Shown here: piece by piece, positions 24,743 through 34,175 of the stretch | How positions within the stretch are numbered: the stretch's first letter is position 1 | Layout of the letters: each line of letters opens with the position of its first letter | Assembly: GCA_017470735.1 (NCBI GenBank) | Contig: JAFUYB010000067.1 | Location: 1-64,000 of the forward strand | DNA length: 64,000 nucleotides | Direction: 5' to 3' | From: Lachnospiraceae bacterium | GTDB taxonomy: Bacteria; Bacillota; Clostridia; Lachnospirales; Lachnospiraceae | Made by a program: the position numbers and the translations under genes | The notes under the pieces: model-generated | What the model was told of the DNA's origin: nothing | Database searches by the model: none | Seen by the model: the letters and a program-made list of their open reading frames with translations, nothing else

Positions 24743-27427
24743 CTATTGGATCTCATCCTCAAAATCCTCTTCAAGCCCTTCCAGCTCTTCATCCGGAAGG
24801 GCGATATCCCCTTCCTCATCCACCACATCACTCGTATCTTCCATCGGCACCTCCTCCGGTGCCGTGTGGATGTTGCAGGTCTCACCGGCATTTACCTGCG
24901 GTGCTGCCGATTCATCATCACCCTCCGCGTCAGTTTCACCGTCAGGCGCATTGGCCTGCGCCGATGCTGAGCCAAGCATGTACTCCCCGTCCTGCGTCGA
25001 TGGATCGCCTCCGATCATGTATATCCCCGTCACACGGGATGACTCCGGACAATATTCGGAAACAGGCATCCCCGAATCCTTACAGATCGTCAGCGTCGTA
25101 TGGTGGTCACAATTCGCCGTCGCGACCGTTCCGCTCGCGAAATACTCTGAATAAACCATACTGCCCCGCGGATCGTTTGAGCAAATATTTTCCAGAGGAA
25201 GCTTCCCGGATTTCTTGCAGACCTCGGCCGAAACGATTCCGGATGGTTTTTCAAAATCCTTGTATTCCTTATTCTCATGGATGCGCGTCATAACCGCCCG
25301 CCAGATCGCCTTGGAATACGATGTCGAGCTCTGCGGCGTATTGTCATCGTAACCGCCCCAGATCGCGCAGGTATAATACGGTGTGAATCCGGCAAACACC
25401 GTGTCGCGGTCTTTCGTCGTCGTTCCCGATTTGCCCGCAACCGCCATTCCGGAGAAATTGGCCGGCGTGCCCGTCCCCTGCGTCATCACATCCTTCATCG
25501 CGTCAGTCAGAAGCCATGCCGTTGTCTTTTTTAAAACGCGCCTGCCTTCATTGTCCGTGTTGTCGAGCAGAATGTTGCCGTCACGGTCTTCGACTTTCTT
25601 GTAGAAAACCGGCTTGTGGTAGACACCTTTGTTGGCAATCGTCGCATAAGCGTCCGTCAGCTCGACATTGATTACGCCATTGGTCAGCCCGCCAAGCGCC
25701 AGCGACTGTGTATTGTCCCCGCTGACCAGCGTGCTGATGCCAAAATCCTGGGCGTACTCATAGCCAAGCCCTGTCCCGATTTCCGTCAATGTCTTGACCG
25801 TCACGATATTGATCGAATAAGTGATCGCCGTGCGGATATTTGTAAACCCGCGGTAAGAATTGTCATAATTGGACAGCGGCGTGCCATTGGCATAAGTCAT
25901 CGGCGCATCGTCCTGGACGGTCGCCAGCGTCATCCCGCCTGCGTCCAGCGCCGGCGCAAATGCGGCAATGATCTTAAATGTAGAACCGGGCTGTCTGGTA
26001 ATGCCGGTCGCGCGGTTTAAGGTCTTGCTTGCCGTCTTGTCCCCGCGTCCGCCGACTAATGCGACAACTGCCCCGTTTTTCTGGTTGATCACCGTCATTG
26101 CCGTCTGCGGCTGAAGCGTATAGACCACTGATTCCCCTGCATCGGAAATCGTATCGCCTTCCTCCATGATTTCGGACTTATATTGCTCTATGGCGGCGGC
26201 CGCCGCTTCCTGCGAATCAAAATTGATCGTGTATGACGGATCCTTCGCCTGGTAATACGACAGCATCGTCTGCTCACTGTAATTCTCGAAGCTTCCATCT
26301 GCTTTTGTGATCGTCAGACGGTAGGAGAACGAATACTTTGGCGCTGTCGCGTAGTTGGCACTATTGTTGATCTCTTCGGTCACGATGTTCTGCAAACGGG
26401 TATTCTGCGTAGAATAAATCGTCAGCCCGCCGCTGTAGACCTTTTGGTACGCCTGCGCTTCTGTGTATCCTTTTTTCTCCATCAAATCTTTTTTGAGCTG
26501 ATCCGTCAGCGCATCAATGAAATATGATGTAAAGCCCGAAGACACCTCATTGTTGACGATCTGGATGCGGTCATAGACATCATCCTTCATCGCCTTTTTG
26601 TACTGCTTTTTGGTGATATACCCCTGATCCCGCATATTCTGCAGCACCTTTGTCCTGCGCTTGGCGTTCTCATCCGGATTCGTGATCGGATTGTAACGGG
26701 ACGGATTCTGTGTAATGCCTGCGATCACTGTCCCTTCCGACAGAGTCAGGTCAGACACTTTTTTATTGAAATAACGCTGGCTCGCAGCCTGCACGCCGAG
26801 AGTATTCTGCCCGAGGTTGATCGTATTCAGGTAATTTTCCAGAATTTCTTCTTTTGATGTGACCTTTTCCAGCTGGACAGCAAGATACTGTTCCTGGATC
26901 TTGCGGTTAATCCGGTCGCGCCGGCTCTCATTCGTCCAGTTTGTAAAATAATTATTCTTCAGAAGCTGCTGCGTGATCGTAGAAGCTCCCTGTGAAAAGT
27001 CGCCGCCATTAAAAATCCCGACAATGCCCGCGCGCAAAATACCGCGGATGTCAATGCCATTGTGCGTGTAAAAACGGGCATCCTCGATCGCCACAAACGC
27101 ATGCTGGACATCCTCGGGAATCTTGTCAATCGAAACATATTCACGGTTCGCCCCCGATGCGGCAAGCGTCTCTATCTCTTTACCTTTGGAATCCAACACT
27201 CTCGTCGCAAACCCGGTCGGGGAAATATTGACATCCTTGATATCCGGGCACTCTGAAATAAGCCGGTGCACATAAAGCCCGACCACCACGGAGATGACCG
27301 CCACGATCATCAATACCCCGACTAATATTGTCTTTCCCGCCGCCAATGCCAGCTTTTTTTTGGCACGCGATTTCCGGTCAGACAGCTTTTGCCGGTTCTT
27401 TTCCAAATTCCTCTTTCCATAATCCAT
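24743..27427 (-). CDS. Class A penicillin-binding protein (PBP1A type)
   Basis: Bifunctional cell-wall synthase of 894 residues, anchored by one membrane helix after a Lys/Arg-rich cytoplasmic start. The glycosyltransferase domain has EDARFYTHNGID and QGASTITQQLLKN, and the transpeptidase domain has the active Ser in PGSTFK, SIN and KSGTTTKD. The tail of about 100 residues is acidic and rich in Ala, Asp and Glu. The ATG at 27427 has no clear ribosome site; a near-perfect -10 sequence lies only six bases upstream, so this start may be leaderless or a start a few codons inside (TTG after AGAGGAA) could be used. Confidence 0.93.
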   Translation of the reverse strand: MDYGKRNLEKNRQKLSDRKSRAKKKLALAAGKTILVGVLMIVAVISVVVGLYVHRLISECPDIKDVNISPTGFATRVLDSKGKEIETLAASGANREYVSIDKIPEDVQHAFVAIEDARFYTHNGIDIRGILRAGIVGIFNGGDFSQGASTITQQLLKNNYFTNWTNESRRDRINRKIQEQYLAVQLEKVTSKEEILENYLNTINLGQNTLGVQAASQRYFNKKVSDLTLSEGTVIAGITQNPSRYNPITNPDENAKRRTKVLQNMRDQGYITKKQYKKAMKDDVYDRIQIVNNEVSSGFTSYFIDALTDQLKKDLMEKKGYTEAQAYQKVYSGGLTIYSTQNTRLQNIVTEEINNSANYATAPKYSFSYRLTITKADGSFENYSEQTMLSYYQAKDPSYTINFDSQEAAAAAIEQYKSEIMEEGDTISDAGESVVYTLQPQTAMTVINQKNGAVVALVGGRGDKTASKTLNRATGITRQPGSTFKIIAAFAPALDAGGMTLATVQDDAPMTYANGTPLSNYDNSYRGFTNIRTAITYSINIVTVKTLTEIGTGLGYEYAQDFGISTLVSGDNTQSLALGGLTNGVINVELTDAYATIANKGVYHKPVFYKKVEDRDGNILLDNTDNEGRRVLKKTTAWLLTDAMKDVMTQGTGTPANFSGMAVAGKSGTTTKDRDTVFAGFTPYYTCAIWGGYDDNTPQSSTSYSKAIWRAVMTRIHENKEYKDFEKPSGIVSAEVCKKSGKLPLENICSNDPRGSMVYSEYFASGTVATANCDHHTTLTICKDSGMPVSEYCPESSRVTGIYMIGGDPSTQDGEYMLGSASAQANAPDGETDAEGDDESAAPQVNAGETCNIHTAPEEVPMEDTSDVVDEEGDIALPDEELEGLEEDFEDEIQ

Positions 27428-27433
27428 GGGGGT

Positions 27434-27541
27434 ATTATACCACGAAGCCACGAGGAAAATCCACAATTTTGTGGATTTGACGACGGCACGTGATAACGGG
27501 CGATCTGTGCCCGTTATACCACGAAGCCCTGATTTGGTCAA
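27434..27541 (-). promoter_or_regulatory. Duplicated promoter region of the PBP1A gene
   Basis: The upstream copy has TTGACC (27536-27541), a 17-base spacer and TATAAC (27513-27518) in an extended TGG context. A second copy of the same block (TGTGGATTTT to CTTCGTGGTATAA) lies 80 bases downstream, with TATAAT at 27434-27439, just before the ATG. Only the upstream copy has a good -35. Confidence 0.6.
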
Positions 27542-27550
27542 AATCCACAA

Positions 27551-27656
27551 TTATCCACAAAAATCAAGTCATCTTTCCACATTTTCCTGTATTCGTGAAA
27601 CATGTGAAACATTTAGTCCACAAAAAATGGGTGACTTATTCACAAAATGTGTATAA
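27551..27656. promoter_or_regulatory. Cluster of DnaA-box-like sites
   Basis: A perfect TTATCCACA lies at 27551-27559, TTATTCACA at 27636-27644 and TTATACACA on the minus strand at 27648-27656. Weaker AAATCCACA-type copies lie at 27457, 27470 (reverse) and 27541. The stretch is AT-rich and upstream of the PBP1A gene. DnaA binding is inferred. Confidence 0.45.
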
Positions 27657-27714
27657 ATTGTCAGATAATTAGATATGAGGCGCACATTTATCAGCCATCA
27701 AGGCACGGTCATGT

Positions 27715-28497
27715 TCATTGAAAAATAATATCTAAAATCCGCACATACTCCTGATAGACCGGCTCATCGGAAAGCTCGGAGACAACCTTCGCGACGGCGC
27801 GGTAATACCACTCCTGCTCTGCCGGATCTTTCATATTGAATTTCTCCCAGACTGCGTCGCCCGCTTCCTGGTAGTCGCGGAGCGTACTGCGGATATTGGA
27901 CAATTTATCCGCAAGCATGATCAGCTTGGCTTCACGGGGCGCGCGCTGCTCACGGAGCAGATTCTCCTCTTTCCGCTCCCGCCATGTGTCGCCTGCCGGG
28001 CGGTGGCGCTTTTTATCCTCGGACTCCATGCCGACTAATTCTGCCACGCGTCTGCCGAACCGCTCCTCAATGTCCCGTCCGACAAATTTCGTATCCTCGA
28101 TCACATCGTGAAGTGCCGCGGCCGCCATCACTTCGGCATCCTCTGTCATCTGCGCCACGATGCTCATCGTCTCCATCGGATGAATAATGTACGGCAGACC
28201 GTTTCCTTTCCGCACCGCGCCTTTGTGGGCAAGTGCCGCAAACTGGATCGCTTTCTGCGGCAGTTCGCCGTAGACACCATGGGCAGGCTCAGACGGATCC
28301 CAGTAGTCTGGAAACTCACTGTCTCCATCCGCATACCGGCAGCAGATGCCTTTCCCGGCATCCTCATCCATGAACTCGGCATACAGCGGACAATTTTCAC
28401 ACAGCCAGGTCGTCCCTGCCGTCTCCATCTCCATGCAGCGGCAAAAATACCGCCCCTCGCTGTCCGTCTGCTCTTTGTGAATCCGTATCTCACTCAT
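27715..28497 (-). CDS. RSH-like HD hydrolase with Cys-rich N-terminus
   Basis: A 260-residue protein whose second half (about 78-200) has the hydrolase motifs of the RelA/SpoT and MESH1 group: AHKG at His91, YIIHP at His106, LHDVIEDT at His130-Asp131, and LADKLSN. It may hydrolyse (p)ppGpp or a related nucleotide; no synthetase domain is present. The first 75 residues are unusual, with six cysteines (C19, C21, C33, C36, C52, C53) in CxC, CxxC and CC pairs that could hold a metal. It lies in a chain of stress and signalling genes with a NUDIX enzyme and a diguanylate cyclase. Confidence 0.8.
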   Translation of the reverse strand: MSEIRIHKEQTDSEGRYFCRCMEMETAGTTWLCENCPLYAEFMDEDAGKGICCRYADGDSEFPDYWDPSEPAHGVYGELPQKAIQFAALAHKGAVRKGNGLPYIIHPMETMSIVAQMTEDAEVMAAAALHDVIEDTKFVGRDIEERFGRRVAELVGMESEDKKRHRPAGDTWRERKEENLLREQRAPREAKLIMLADKLSNIRSTLRDYQEAGDAVWEKFNMKDPAEQEWYYRAVAKVVSELSDEPVYQEYVRILDIIFQ

Positions 28498-28543
28498 CGC
28501 TGTCCCTCACATCGGTCTGCCTGCCATTTGAATCCGCCTGTTT

Positions 28544-29158
28544 TCACTCCTGCAAAAATCCGAGCGGATCGTCATCCGGCATCGACAAAAACAAAAAGCA
28601 CAAAAATGCCGCGCGCACGGATACGATTTCTTCACTCAAGATACGCCGCACCTCGTCCTTGTCACAAAGCATTGGCGTAATCCACTCCGTGCTCTCATTA
28701 TGTGCCGGCGTGTCCAGATCTGTCACCGTACCAAACACCGCGCTCCCCGGCTCATCGGAAAATCCGGGCACCAGCAGAAACGGTCTCCGGTAAAAATCCG
28801 CGCCACGCTTACTTTCTACAAAGGTGAAACCGCACTCCTCTTTCACCTCACGGGCTGCTGCCTCTCCGGCTGTCTCACCCGGATCGATCAGTCCCGCCGG
28901 CAGGGAATAGATTTCCTCATCCACCGGAAAACGGTATTCACGGATCATCACCAGCCGCGGCTTCGGCTCTTTGGTCACGGCATAGACGCAGATGCCCTCT
29001 GAAGTCATCTCATGCGTGCGAATTTTTATTTTATCATCCGCATTGCGCGTGCAGAAATAATAATTTCCGTCCTTGCCATCCCGGTCCGTAAACTCAAGAT
29101 GGTACATATTCAAAAACGGATTGTCTGTCTGCTTTTCAATCTTTTGTATCCGCCCCAT
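28544..29158 (-). CDS. NUDIX hydrolase, ADP-ribose pyrophosphatase-like
   Basis: A 204-residue hydrolase for nucleoside diphosphate-linked compounds, probably ADP-ribose or a related sugar nucleotide. The NUDIX box is complete: a Gly at GLIDPGE, then REVKEECGF with the catalytic glutamates. PVDEEIYSLPAG just before it fits the ADP-ribose group. The substrate is not set by the sequence alone. It lies 46 bases upstream of the RSH-like gene on the same strand. Confidence 0.85.
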   Translation of the reverse strand: MGRIQKIEKQTDNPFLNMYHLEFTDRDGKDGNYYFCTRNADDKIKIRTHEMTSEGICVYAVTKEPKPRLVMIREYRFPVDEEIYSLPAGLIDPGETAGEAAAREVKEECGFTFVESKRGADFYRRPFLLVPGFSDEPGSAVFGTVTDLDTPAHNESTEWITPMLCDKDEVRRILSEEIVSVRAAFLCFLFLSMPDDDPLGFLQE

Positions 29159-29227
29159 CGCTCCCCGTCTTTCCTTTCCGGCTTTTCATTTCCCACGCAG
29201 CAGCTATCTGCTATCCATCTGACACCC

Positions 29228-29343
29228 GGCAGCCGCCTAATATCGGATATGACTCTTTTTCAGCTCCGGCTCTACATCATGCACCGGCAGCCACTTAATA
29301 TTGGATATGGCTCTTTTTCAGCTCCAGCTCTACATCGTGCACC
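29228..29343. repeat. 58-bp tandem duplication at the 3' end of the GGDEF gene
   Basis: Units 29228-29285 and 29286-29343 match at 52 of 58 bases. The inner unit holds the last codons and stop of the GGDEF gene. The outer unit still reads VHDVEPELKKSHIRY and a stop in the same phase. Confidence 0.85.
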
Positions 29344-30677
29344 GGCACTGTCGCGTACAGCGGGCGTGACGCCATAAATTCCCGGATCTGATCCTCGGAA
29401 ATGTCCGGCTGTGAAAAATCAAAATATACCGACTCCAAATGCTGCTCACCGTACAGGCTGATATCGTTGAACGATTCCGAACCAGTCTCTCCCTCGTAGT
29501 ACACATACGCCTGGCCGCAGATCTTCTTGATCGCTTCCCGCCGCGCCTTGTCCGGCGACGCAATGTAAATCGCCCGCCGCTCCGTCGGCACGATTTTCTT
29601 CGTCGTCCACAGCACATACTGCGCCTTGCCACGGGCTTTTGCCTCATAAAGCGCATCGTCCGCCGTATGGTACAGACCCTCAAAGGAATACCCCTCCGGA
29701 TCCCGCGCCACGCCGATACTGCACGAAAAGCCCTTCGCTTCGCCAAACTGCGCCGTCGCCAGCTCCATCAGAACGCCATTGCACCACTTGATCAGCATCT
29801 CTTCGGTGACAGGCTCACGGACGAGTACCATGAACTCATCCCCGCCCATCCGTCCGAGAATATCCCATGTGCGGAAATTCCTGCGCAGGATGTCACCGAA
29901 TTTCTTTAACGCTTCGTCGCCAATCTGGTGGCCGTAAGCGTCATTGACATGCTTGAAATTGTCAAAATCCAGCACAAGCAGGGCACATGCCGCCCCTTCC
30001 TTGCGGTTGGCAAGGTAATGCCGGATCTCCTCCTCACAGGAGACCTTGTTCAAAAGACCGGTCAGCCCGTCTGTCGAGCTCTTTTCCTCAAGCGCGCGGT
30101 TGTCCCGCCGCTCCTCCGTATAAATCCCAAGCACCGACCAGTAGATCAAAACGGAAATCACATACGCCAGCAGGCAGCTCTCCAACAAAAGATCCGACAT
30201 CTGCCCGCTCGCCCATGCCAGCAGGACATATTCGGCAATGTATCCGGCTTCCGCCAAAAGGATCACCACTGCCCGGTCCATATAGTACACGGAAAAAATA
30301 ATCAGAAACATCGGGAAGAGCCGGATCTTTTCCATGCCGTTCACCGGAAACAGATCGATCACGCCCAGCCCAAACATAAAACACAGATAGTAGATGACAG
30401 AAAGCATCCGCACCTTTCCAAAAGACAGAGGCTGCCTTTCCTTTAATGATTCTGTCAGTTTGTAGAATACGATGAATACCGGAAACAGAACAGCGTCCGT
30501 CCACGGTATCCGGTAAAGGCTGGTGATAAAATGTATCACAAACCATACTGTATAGAACACGCCGGAATAGCGGATCACCCGGCACAATAAAGAAAAATTC
30601 GAGACTGCCAACTGTTCCTGGCGGAACGCAAAAAGTCTCTCCGCCTCATTCTTGCGTTCCCTCAGTTCTTCAAACAT
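29295..30677 (-). CDS. Membrane diguanylate cyclase (GGDEF) with C-terminal extension
   Basis: A 460-residue integral membrane protein that should make cyclic di-GMP. Residues about 30-190 contain six or so hydrophobic helices, a possible input domain without a known family. The catalytic domain has STDGLTGLLNK, DFDNFKHVND and GGDEF in RMGGDEFMVLV, with an RTWD inhibitory site exactly five residues before GGDEF. About 100 residues follow the domain (RRAIYIASPDKARREAIKKI, then ESVYFDFSQPDISEDQIREF) and alternate like a degenerate receiver fold. A good promoter and GGGGGAG site precede the start. Confidence 0.9.
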   Translation of the reverse strand: MFEELRERKNEAERLFAFRQEQLAVSNFSLLCRVIRYSGVFYTVWFVIHFITSLYRIPWTDAVLFPVFIVFYKLTESLKERQPLSFGKVRMLSVIYYLCFMFGLGVIDLFPVNGMEKIRLFPMFLIIFSVYYMDRAVVILLAEAGYIAEYVLLAWASGQMSDLLLESCLLAYVISVLIYWSVLGIYTEERRDNRALEEKSSTDGLTGLLNKVSCEEEIRHYLANRKEGAACALLVLDFDNFKHVNDAYGHQIGDEALKKFGDILRRNFRTWDILGRMGGDEFMVLVREPVTEEMLIKWCNGVLMELATAQFGEAKGFSCSIGVARDPEGYSFEGLYHTADDALYEAKARGKAQYVLWTTKKIVPTERRAIYIASPDKARREAIKKICGQAYVYYEGETGSESFNDISLYGEQHLESVYFDFSQPDISEDQIREFMASRPLYATVPVHDVELELKKSHIQY

Positions 30678-30718
30678 AGGGCTCCCCCTGTGTGCTGAAC
30701 AAAATGGTAATCTCTTAT

Positions 30719-30747
30719 ACTATACCCTTATTGGGACAAGATTTCAA
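30719..30747 (-). promoter_or_regulatory. Sigma-A-type promoter of the GGDEF gene
   Basis: TTGAAA (30742-30747), a 17-base spacer, then TATAGT (30719-30724) on the minus strand, 42 bases before the ATG. Confidence 0.7.
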
Positions 30748-30754
30748 GAAAACC

Positions 30755-30786
30755 ATGAAAAAAGAAGAACGCCCTCTTCAGGCGCT
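30755..30786 (-). terminator. Rho-independent terminator after clpX
   Basis: AGCGCC (30781-30786) pairs with GGCGTT (30768-30773, one G-T pair), followed by TTCTTTTTT on the minus strand. The stem begins within the last codons of clpX. Confidence 0.75.
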
Positions 30787-32076
30787 CTCCTTCCTCTCCT
30801 CAATATCATCAATATGTACGATGTCTTCTTCCCGCTCGATCAGCAGGATGTTTTCATCAACCAAGTCCTTGGTAATCGCCAGGGAAGTGATCGAATCATC
30901 TGTCGGCACGCGATACATATAATCCATCATGACATTTTCCATGATCGCGCGCAAACCTCTGGCTCCGGTCTTGCGCTCCAATGACTTGCGGGCAATCTCC
31001 TGCAAAGCCTCATCGTCAAAGGTAAGCTCCACATCATCCATCGCAAAGAGCGCCTGGTACTGGCGGACAAGGCAGTTCTTCGGCTCGGTCAGAATACGCA
31101 AAAGCGCCGCTTCGTCCAGCTCATGCAGTGCCACATTGATCGGCACACGGCCGATAAATTCGGGTATCAGGCCGAATTTTACGAAATCCTCCGGCAGCAC
31201 CTGCCCCAGCAGATTTTCATCCTCGTCCTTTTGGTACCGCTCACTGACCTCGGTGTCAAAGCCGATCCGCTTGCGGTCAAGACGGTTTTCAATGATCTTG
31301 TCCAGTCCCGCAAACGCGCCGCCGCAGATGAACAAAATGTTGGTCGTGTCGATATTCAGAAGCTCCTGCTGCGGATGCTTGCGCCCGCCCTGAGGCGGCA
31401 CCGAAGCAACCGTGCCTTCTAATATTTTCAAGAGCGCCTGCTGGACGCCCTCACCCGACACATCCCGCGTGATCGACACATTTTCTGATTTCTTGGTGAT
31501 CTTGTCAATCTCATCAATGTAGATAATGCCGACTTCCGCCTTGGGAATTTCATAATCCGCCGCCTGGATCAGCTTGAGCAGAATATTCTCGACATCCTCG
31601 CCGACATACCCTGCCTCGGTCAGCGTCGTCGCGTCCGCAATCGCGAACGGCACGCCGAGCATCCGCGCTAAGGTCTGCGCCAGCAGAGTCTTTCCGGAGC
31701 CGGTCGGTCCGAGCAGCAGGACATTACTTTTCTGCAGCTCCACATCAATGTCTTCATCAGCCAGTATCCGCTTGTAATGGTTATAAACCGCGACAGAAAG
31801 CACCTTTTTGGCTTCTTCCTGCCCGATCACATATTCATCGAGGAATGCCTTCATCTCCTTGGGCTTCAGGAGATTGATATCCAGCTCCATCGCGTCTTCG
31901 ATTTCCTCGATCTGCTCGTCGTCAAACTCTTCGTCAATAATCTCGCCGCAGATTTCCACGCAGTCATCGCAGATATACACTCCGCTCGGTCCCGCGATCA
32001 GCTTGCGTACCTGGTTCTGCGTCTTACCGCAAAAAGAACAGCGCACCCTCTCTTCGCCTCTCATCATGCCTCTCAA
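30778..32076 (-). CDS. clpX: ATP-dependent Clp protease unfoldase ClpX
   Basis: Hexameric AAA+ unfoldase of 432 residues that feeds substrates to ClpP. An N-terminal zinc-binding domain ([16 protein letters not shown]) precedes the ATPase with GPTGSGKT and [10 protein letters not shown], the GAFAGL pore-area phrase, an RIGF (IGF-type) loop, and the C-terminal domain with [13 protein letters not shown]. The start is best placed at TTG 32076, which lies eight bases from AAAGGAGA; ATG codons at 32067 and 32064 lie too far from that site. It is encoded just after clpP and tig. Confidence 0.97.
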   Translation of the reverse strand: MRGMMRGEERVRCSFCGKTQNQVRKLIAGPSGVYICDDCVEICGEIIDEEFDDEQIEEIEDAMELDINLLKPKEMKAFLDEYVIGQEEAKKVLSVAVYNHYKRILADEDIDVELQKSNVLLLGPTGSGKTLLAQTLARMLGVPFAIADATTLTEAGYVGEDVENILLKLIQAADYEIPKAEVGIIYIDEIDKITKKSENVSITRDVSGEGVQQALLKILEGTVASVPPQGGRKHPQQELLNIDTTNILFICGGAFAGLDKIIENRLDRKRIGFDTEVSERYQKDEDENLLGQVLPEDFVKFGLIPEFIGRVPINVALHELDEAALLRILTEPKNCLVRQYQALFAMDDVELTFDDEALQEIARKSLERKTGARGLRAIMENVMMDYMYRVPTDDSITSLAITKDLVDENILLIEREEDIVHIDDIEERKESA

Positions 32077-32124
32077 AATACTGTCTCCTTTACCGGTGCC
32101 TTATCCTCTTCTTTCGTTTTTTGT

Positions 32125-32739
32125 TTAATCTTTCTTTTTCTTTTCTTTTTCGCCGCTCTCACGGTTGGTGATGATACGGTCGATCAGACCGTAATCCAGC
32201 GCCTCCTGCGCGCTCATATAGTGATCACGCTCGGTATCCTCTGCCACCCGCTCAATTTCCTGGCCGGTATTTTCCGCCAGAATCTCATTCAGACGCTTCT
32301 TAGTCTTTAAAATATTTTCTGCCGCGATCTCAATCTCTGTCGCCTGGCCGCGGGCACCGCCGGACGGCTGATGGATCATGATCTCCGCATTTGGCAGAGC
32401 CAGCCGTTTGCCCTTTGTGCCTCCCGCAAGAAGGAATGCTCCCATTGACGCCGCCAGACCGACGCAGATCGTAGACACGTCACACTTGATGTACTGCATC
32501 GTATCGTAAATCGCAAAGCCCGCCGTCACCATGCCTCCGGGCGAATTGATGTACAGATGGATATCCTTGCCCGGATCTTCGGATTCCAGGAACAAAAGCT
32601 GTGCCACAGTCAGGCTTGCCGTCGTCTCATTGACTTCCTCGCCCAGAAATATGATCCTGTCCTTCAGCAGTCTCGAATAAATGTCATACGAACGCTCGCC
32701 GCGGCTGTTCTGCTCGATGACATAAGGTATTGTTGCCAT
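32125..32739 (-). CDS. clpP: ATP-dependent Clp protease proteolytic subunit ClpP
   Basis: Tetradecameric serine protease of 204 residues. The catalytic triad is Ser98 in GLAASMGA, His123 in IMIHQPSGG and Asp172 in ERDHYMSA. The tail is very Lys-rich. GGAGGG precedes the ATG. It lies between tig and clpX in the usual order. Confidence 0.97.
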   Translation of the reverse strand: MATIPYVIEQNSRGERSYDIYSRLLKDRIIFLGEEVNETTASLTVAQLLFLESEDPGKDIHLYINSPGGMVTAGFAIYDTMQYIKCDVSTICVGLAASMGAFLLAGGTKGKRLALPNAEIMIHQPSGGARGQATEIEIAAENILKTKKRLNEILAENTGQEIERVAEDTERDHYMSAQEALDYGLIDRIITNRESGEKEKKKKD

Positions 32740-32761
32740 AACGCCCTCCGTAAAGTGCCTG

Positions 32762-34081
32762 TCACTCTTCTTCGCTCTTCTCTTCCTCGTCCTCCGCCTT
32801 TTCGACCTCGACGATATTCTCCATGATCAGATCGATCGCCTTTTCCATCGCGATCTGGCTCTTTAAGCTCTTGACCTCGCTGTCCGGCATATCCTTTTTG
32901 ATATCCTCGACCTTCATATTGTAATTCTTTGCCATCTCGCCGAGCTTGTCGTCCACATCGTTGTCAGACGCTTCGAGATTTTCCACCTTGGCAATCTCCT
33001 CAAGCACCAGCGACGCGCGTACACGGTCCTCTGTCTCCGGACGGAGCTGATCCCGCATCTTGTCCACGGTCATGCCGGTCATCTGCAGATACTGCGAGAA
33101 CGAAATACCGCTCTGCATGATGTTGTTGGCATAATCATTGATCGCTGAATTGAGCTGCGTCTCGATCATCTCTTCGGGCACATCGATCTCAGACTCCTTC
33201 GCGATCCATGCGATCGCCTCATCCTCATGCTTTCTGCGGGCATCATCCGTCTTGCGCTGCACGATGCTAAGGCGCACATCCTCACGGTAATCCTCGATCG
33301 AATCAAAGCCGATATCCTCAACATATTCTTCATCGATCTCAGGGATCTCATTGCGGCGCACCTCATGCACCTTGACAATGAACACCGCGTCCTTGCCTGC
33401 CAGATCCGGCGCGTGGTATTCCTCCGGGAATGTCACATCCACCTGAATCTCATCGCCTGCCGCAGCACCGATCAGCTGCTCCTCAAAACCGGGGATAAAG
33501 CTGTTGGACCCAAGCTCTAACGGATACTTTTCGCCCTTTCCGCCGTCGAATGCGACGCCGTCCGAAAAGCCTTCGTAATCGATCACGACCGTATCGCCGT
33601 TCTGCGCTTCTTCCTCAACTGTGATCGCGCGCGCATTCGTCTTGCGCTGGTTCTCGATCTCTTCATCCACTTCCTCCGCGGAAGCCGATGTATCGATCTT
33701 TGTCACCTCAACGCCCTTGTACTCCGCCAGCTTTACATCAGGACGCAATGCCACGATCGCCGTGAAAATAAACGGCTTGCCTTCCTCGACCTGGGTCACC
33801 TCGATGTCCGGACGGGAAACGATGTCCAGCTCGCACTCTTCATACGCTTTGGGGTATTCGTCGGAGATCAGCTGGTTTGCCGCATCCTCATAGAAAATCT
33901 CCTTCCCGTACATCTTTTCGATGATCTTCCGCGGAGCCTTGCCCTTACGGAAGCCCGGCACATTGATCCGGTTCTTCTGTCTCTTATAAACGCGGTCTAA
34001 CGCTTTTTTGAGCTCCTCTGCCGGAATCTCAATCGTCAGCTTTGCTTTCTTTTCCTCCAATGTCTCTGTCTGCACGTTCAT
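32762..34081 (-). CDS. tig: Trigger factor, ribosome-bound chaperone
   Basis: Peptidyl-prolyl isomerase and chaperone of 439 residues. The N-terminal ribosome-binding domain contains the [16 protein letters not shown] signature, the central FKBP domain has [11 protein letters not shown] and [14 protein letters not shown], and the C-terminal helical arms end in an acidic tail. AGGAGG lies upstream of the ATG. The gene heads the tig-clpP-clpX group. Confidence 0.97.
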   Translation of the reverse strand: MNVQTETLEEKKAKLTIEIPAEELKKALDRVYKRQKNRINVPGFRKGKAPRKIIEKMYGKEIFYEDAANQLISDEYPKAYEECELDIVSRPDIEVTQVEEGKPFIFTAIVALRPDVKLAEYKGVEVTKIDTSASAEEVDEEIENQRKTNARAITVEEEAQNGDTVVIDYEGFSDGVAFDGGKGEKYPLELGSNSFIPGFEEQLIGAAAGDEIQVDVTFPEEYHAPDLAGKDAVFIVKVHEVRRNEIPEIDEEYVEDIGFDSIEDYREDVRLSIVQRKTDDARRKHEDEAIAWIAKESEIDVPEEMIETQLNSAINDYANNIMQSGISFSQYLQMTGMTVDKMRDQLRPETEDRVRASLVLEEIAKVENLEASDNDVDDKLGEMAKNYNMKVEDIKKDMPDSEVKSLKSQIAMEKAIDLIMENIVEVEKAEDEEEKSEEE

Positions 34082-34175
34082 GAAATTTTCCGTCCTCCTA
34101 ATGCTTAATGTAACAAAAATCTTTTAAATAACTGCAAGATTATAACACAAGTGCCATGCGATTTCAAATAATAGA

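Noticed and set aside
27430..27714. Chromosome replication origin
   Set aside because: DnaA-box-like sites are present, but dnaA, dnaN or other origin genes are not nearby and no unwinding repeats are clear.
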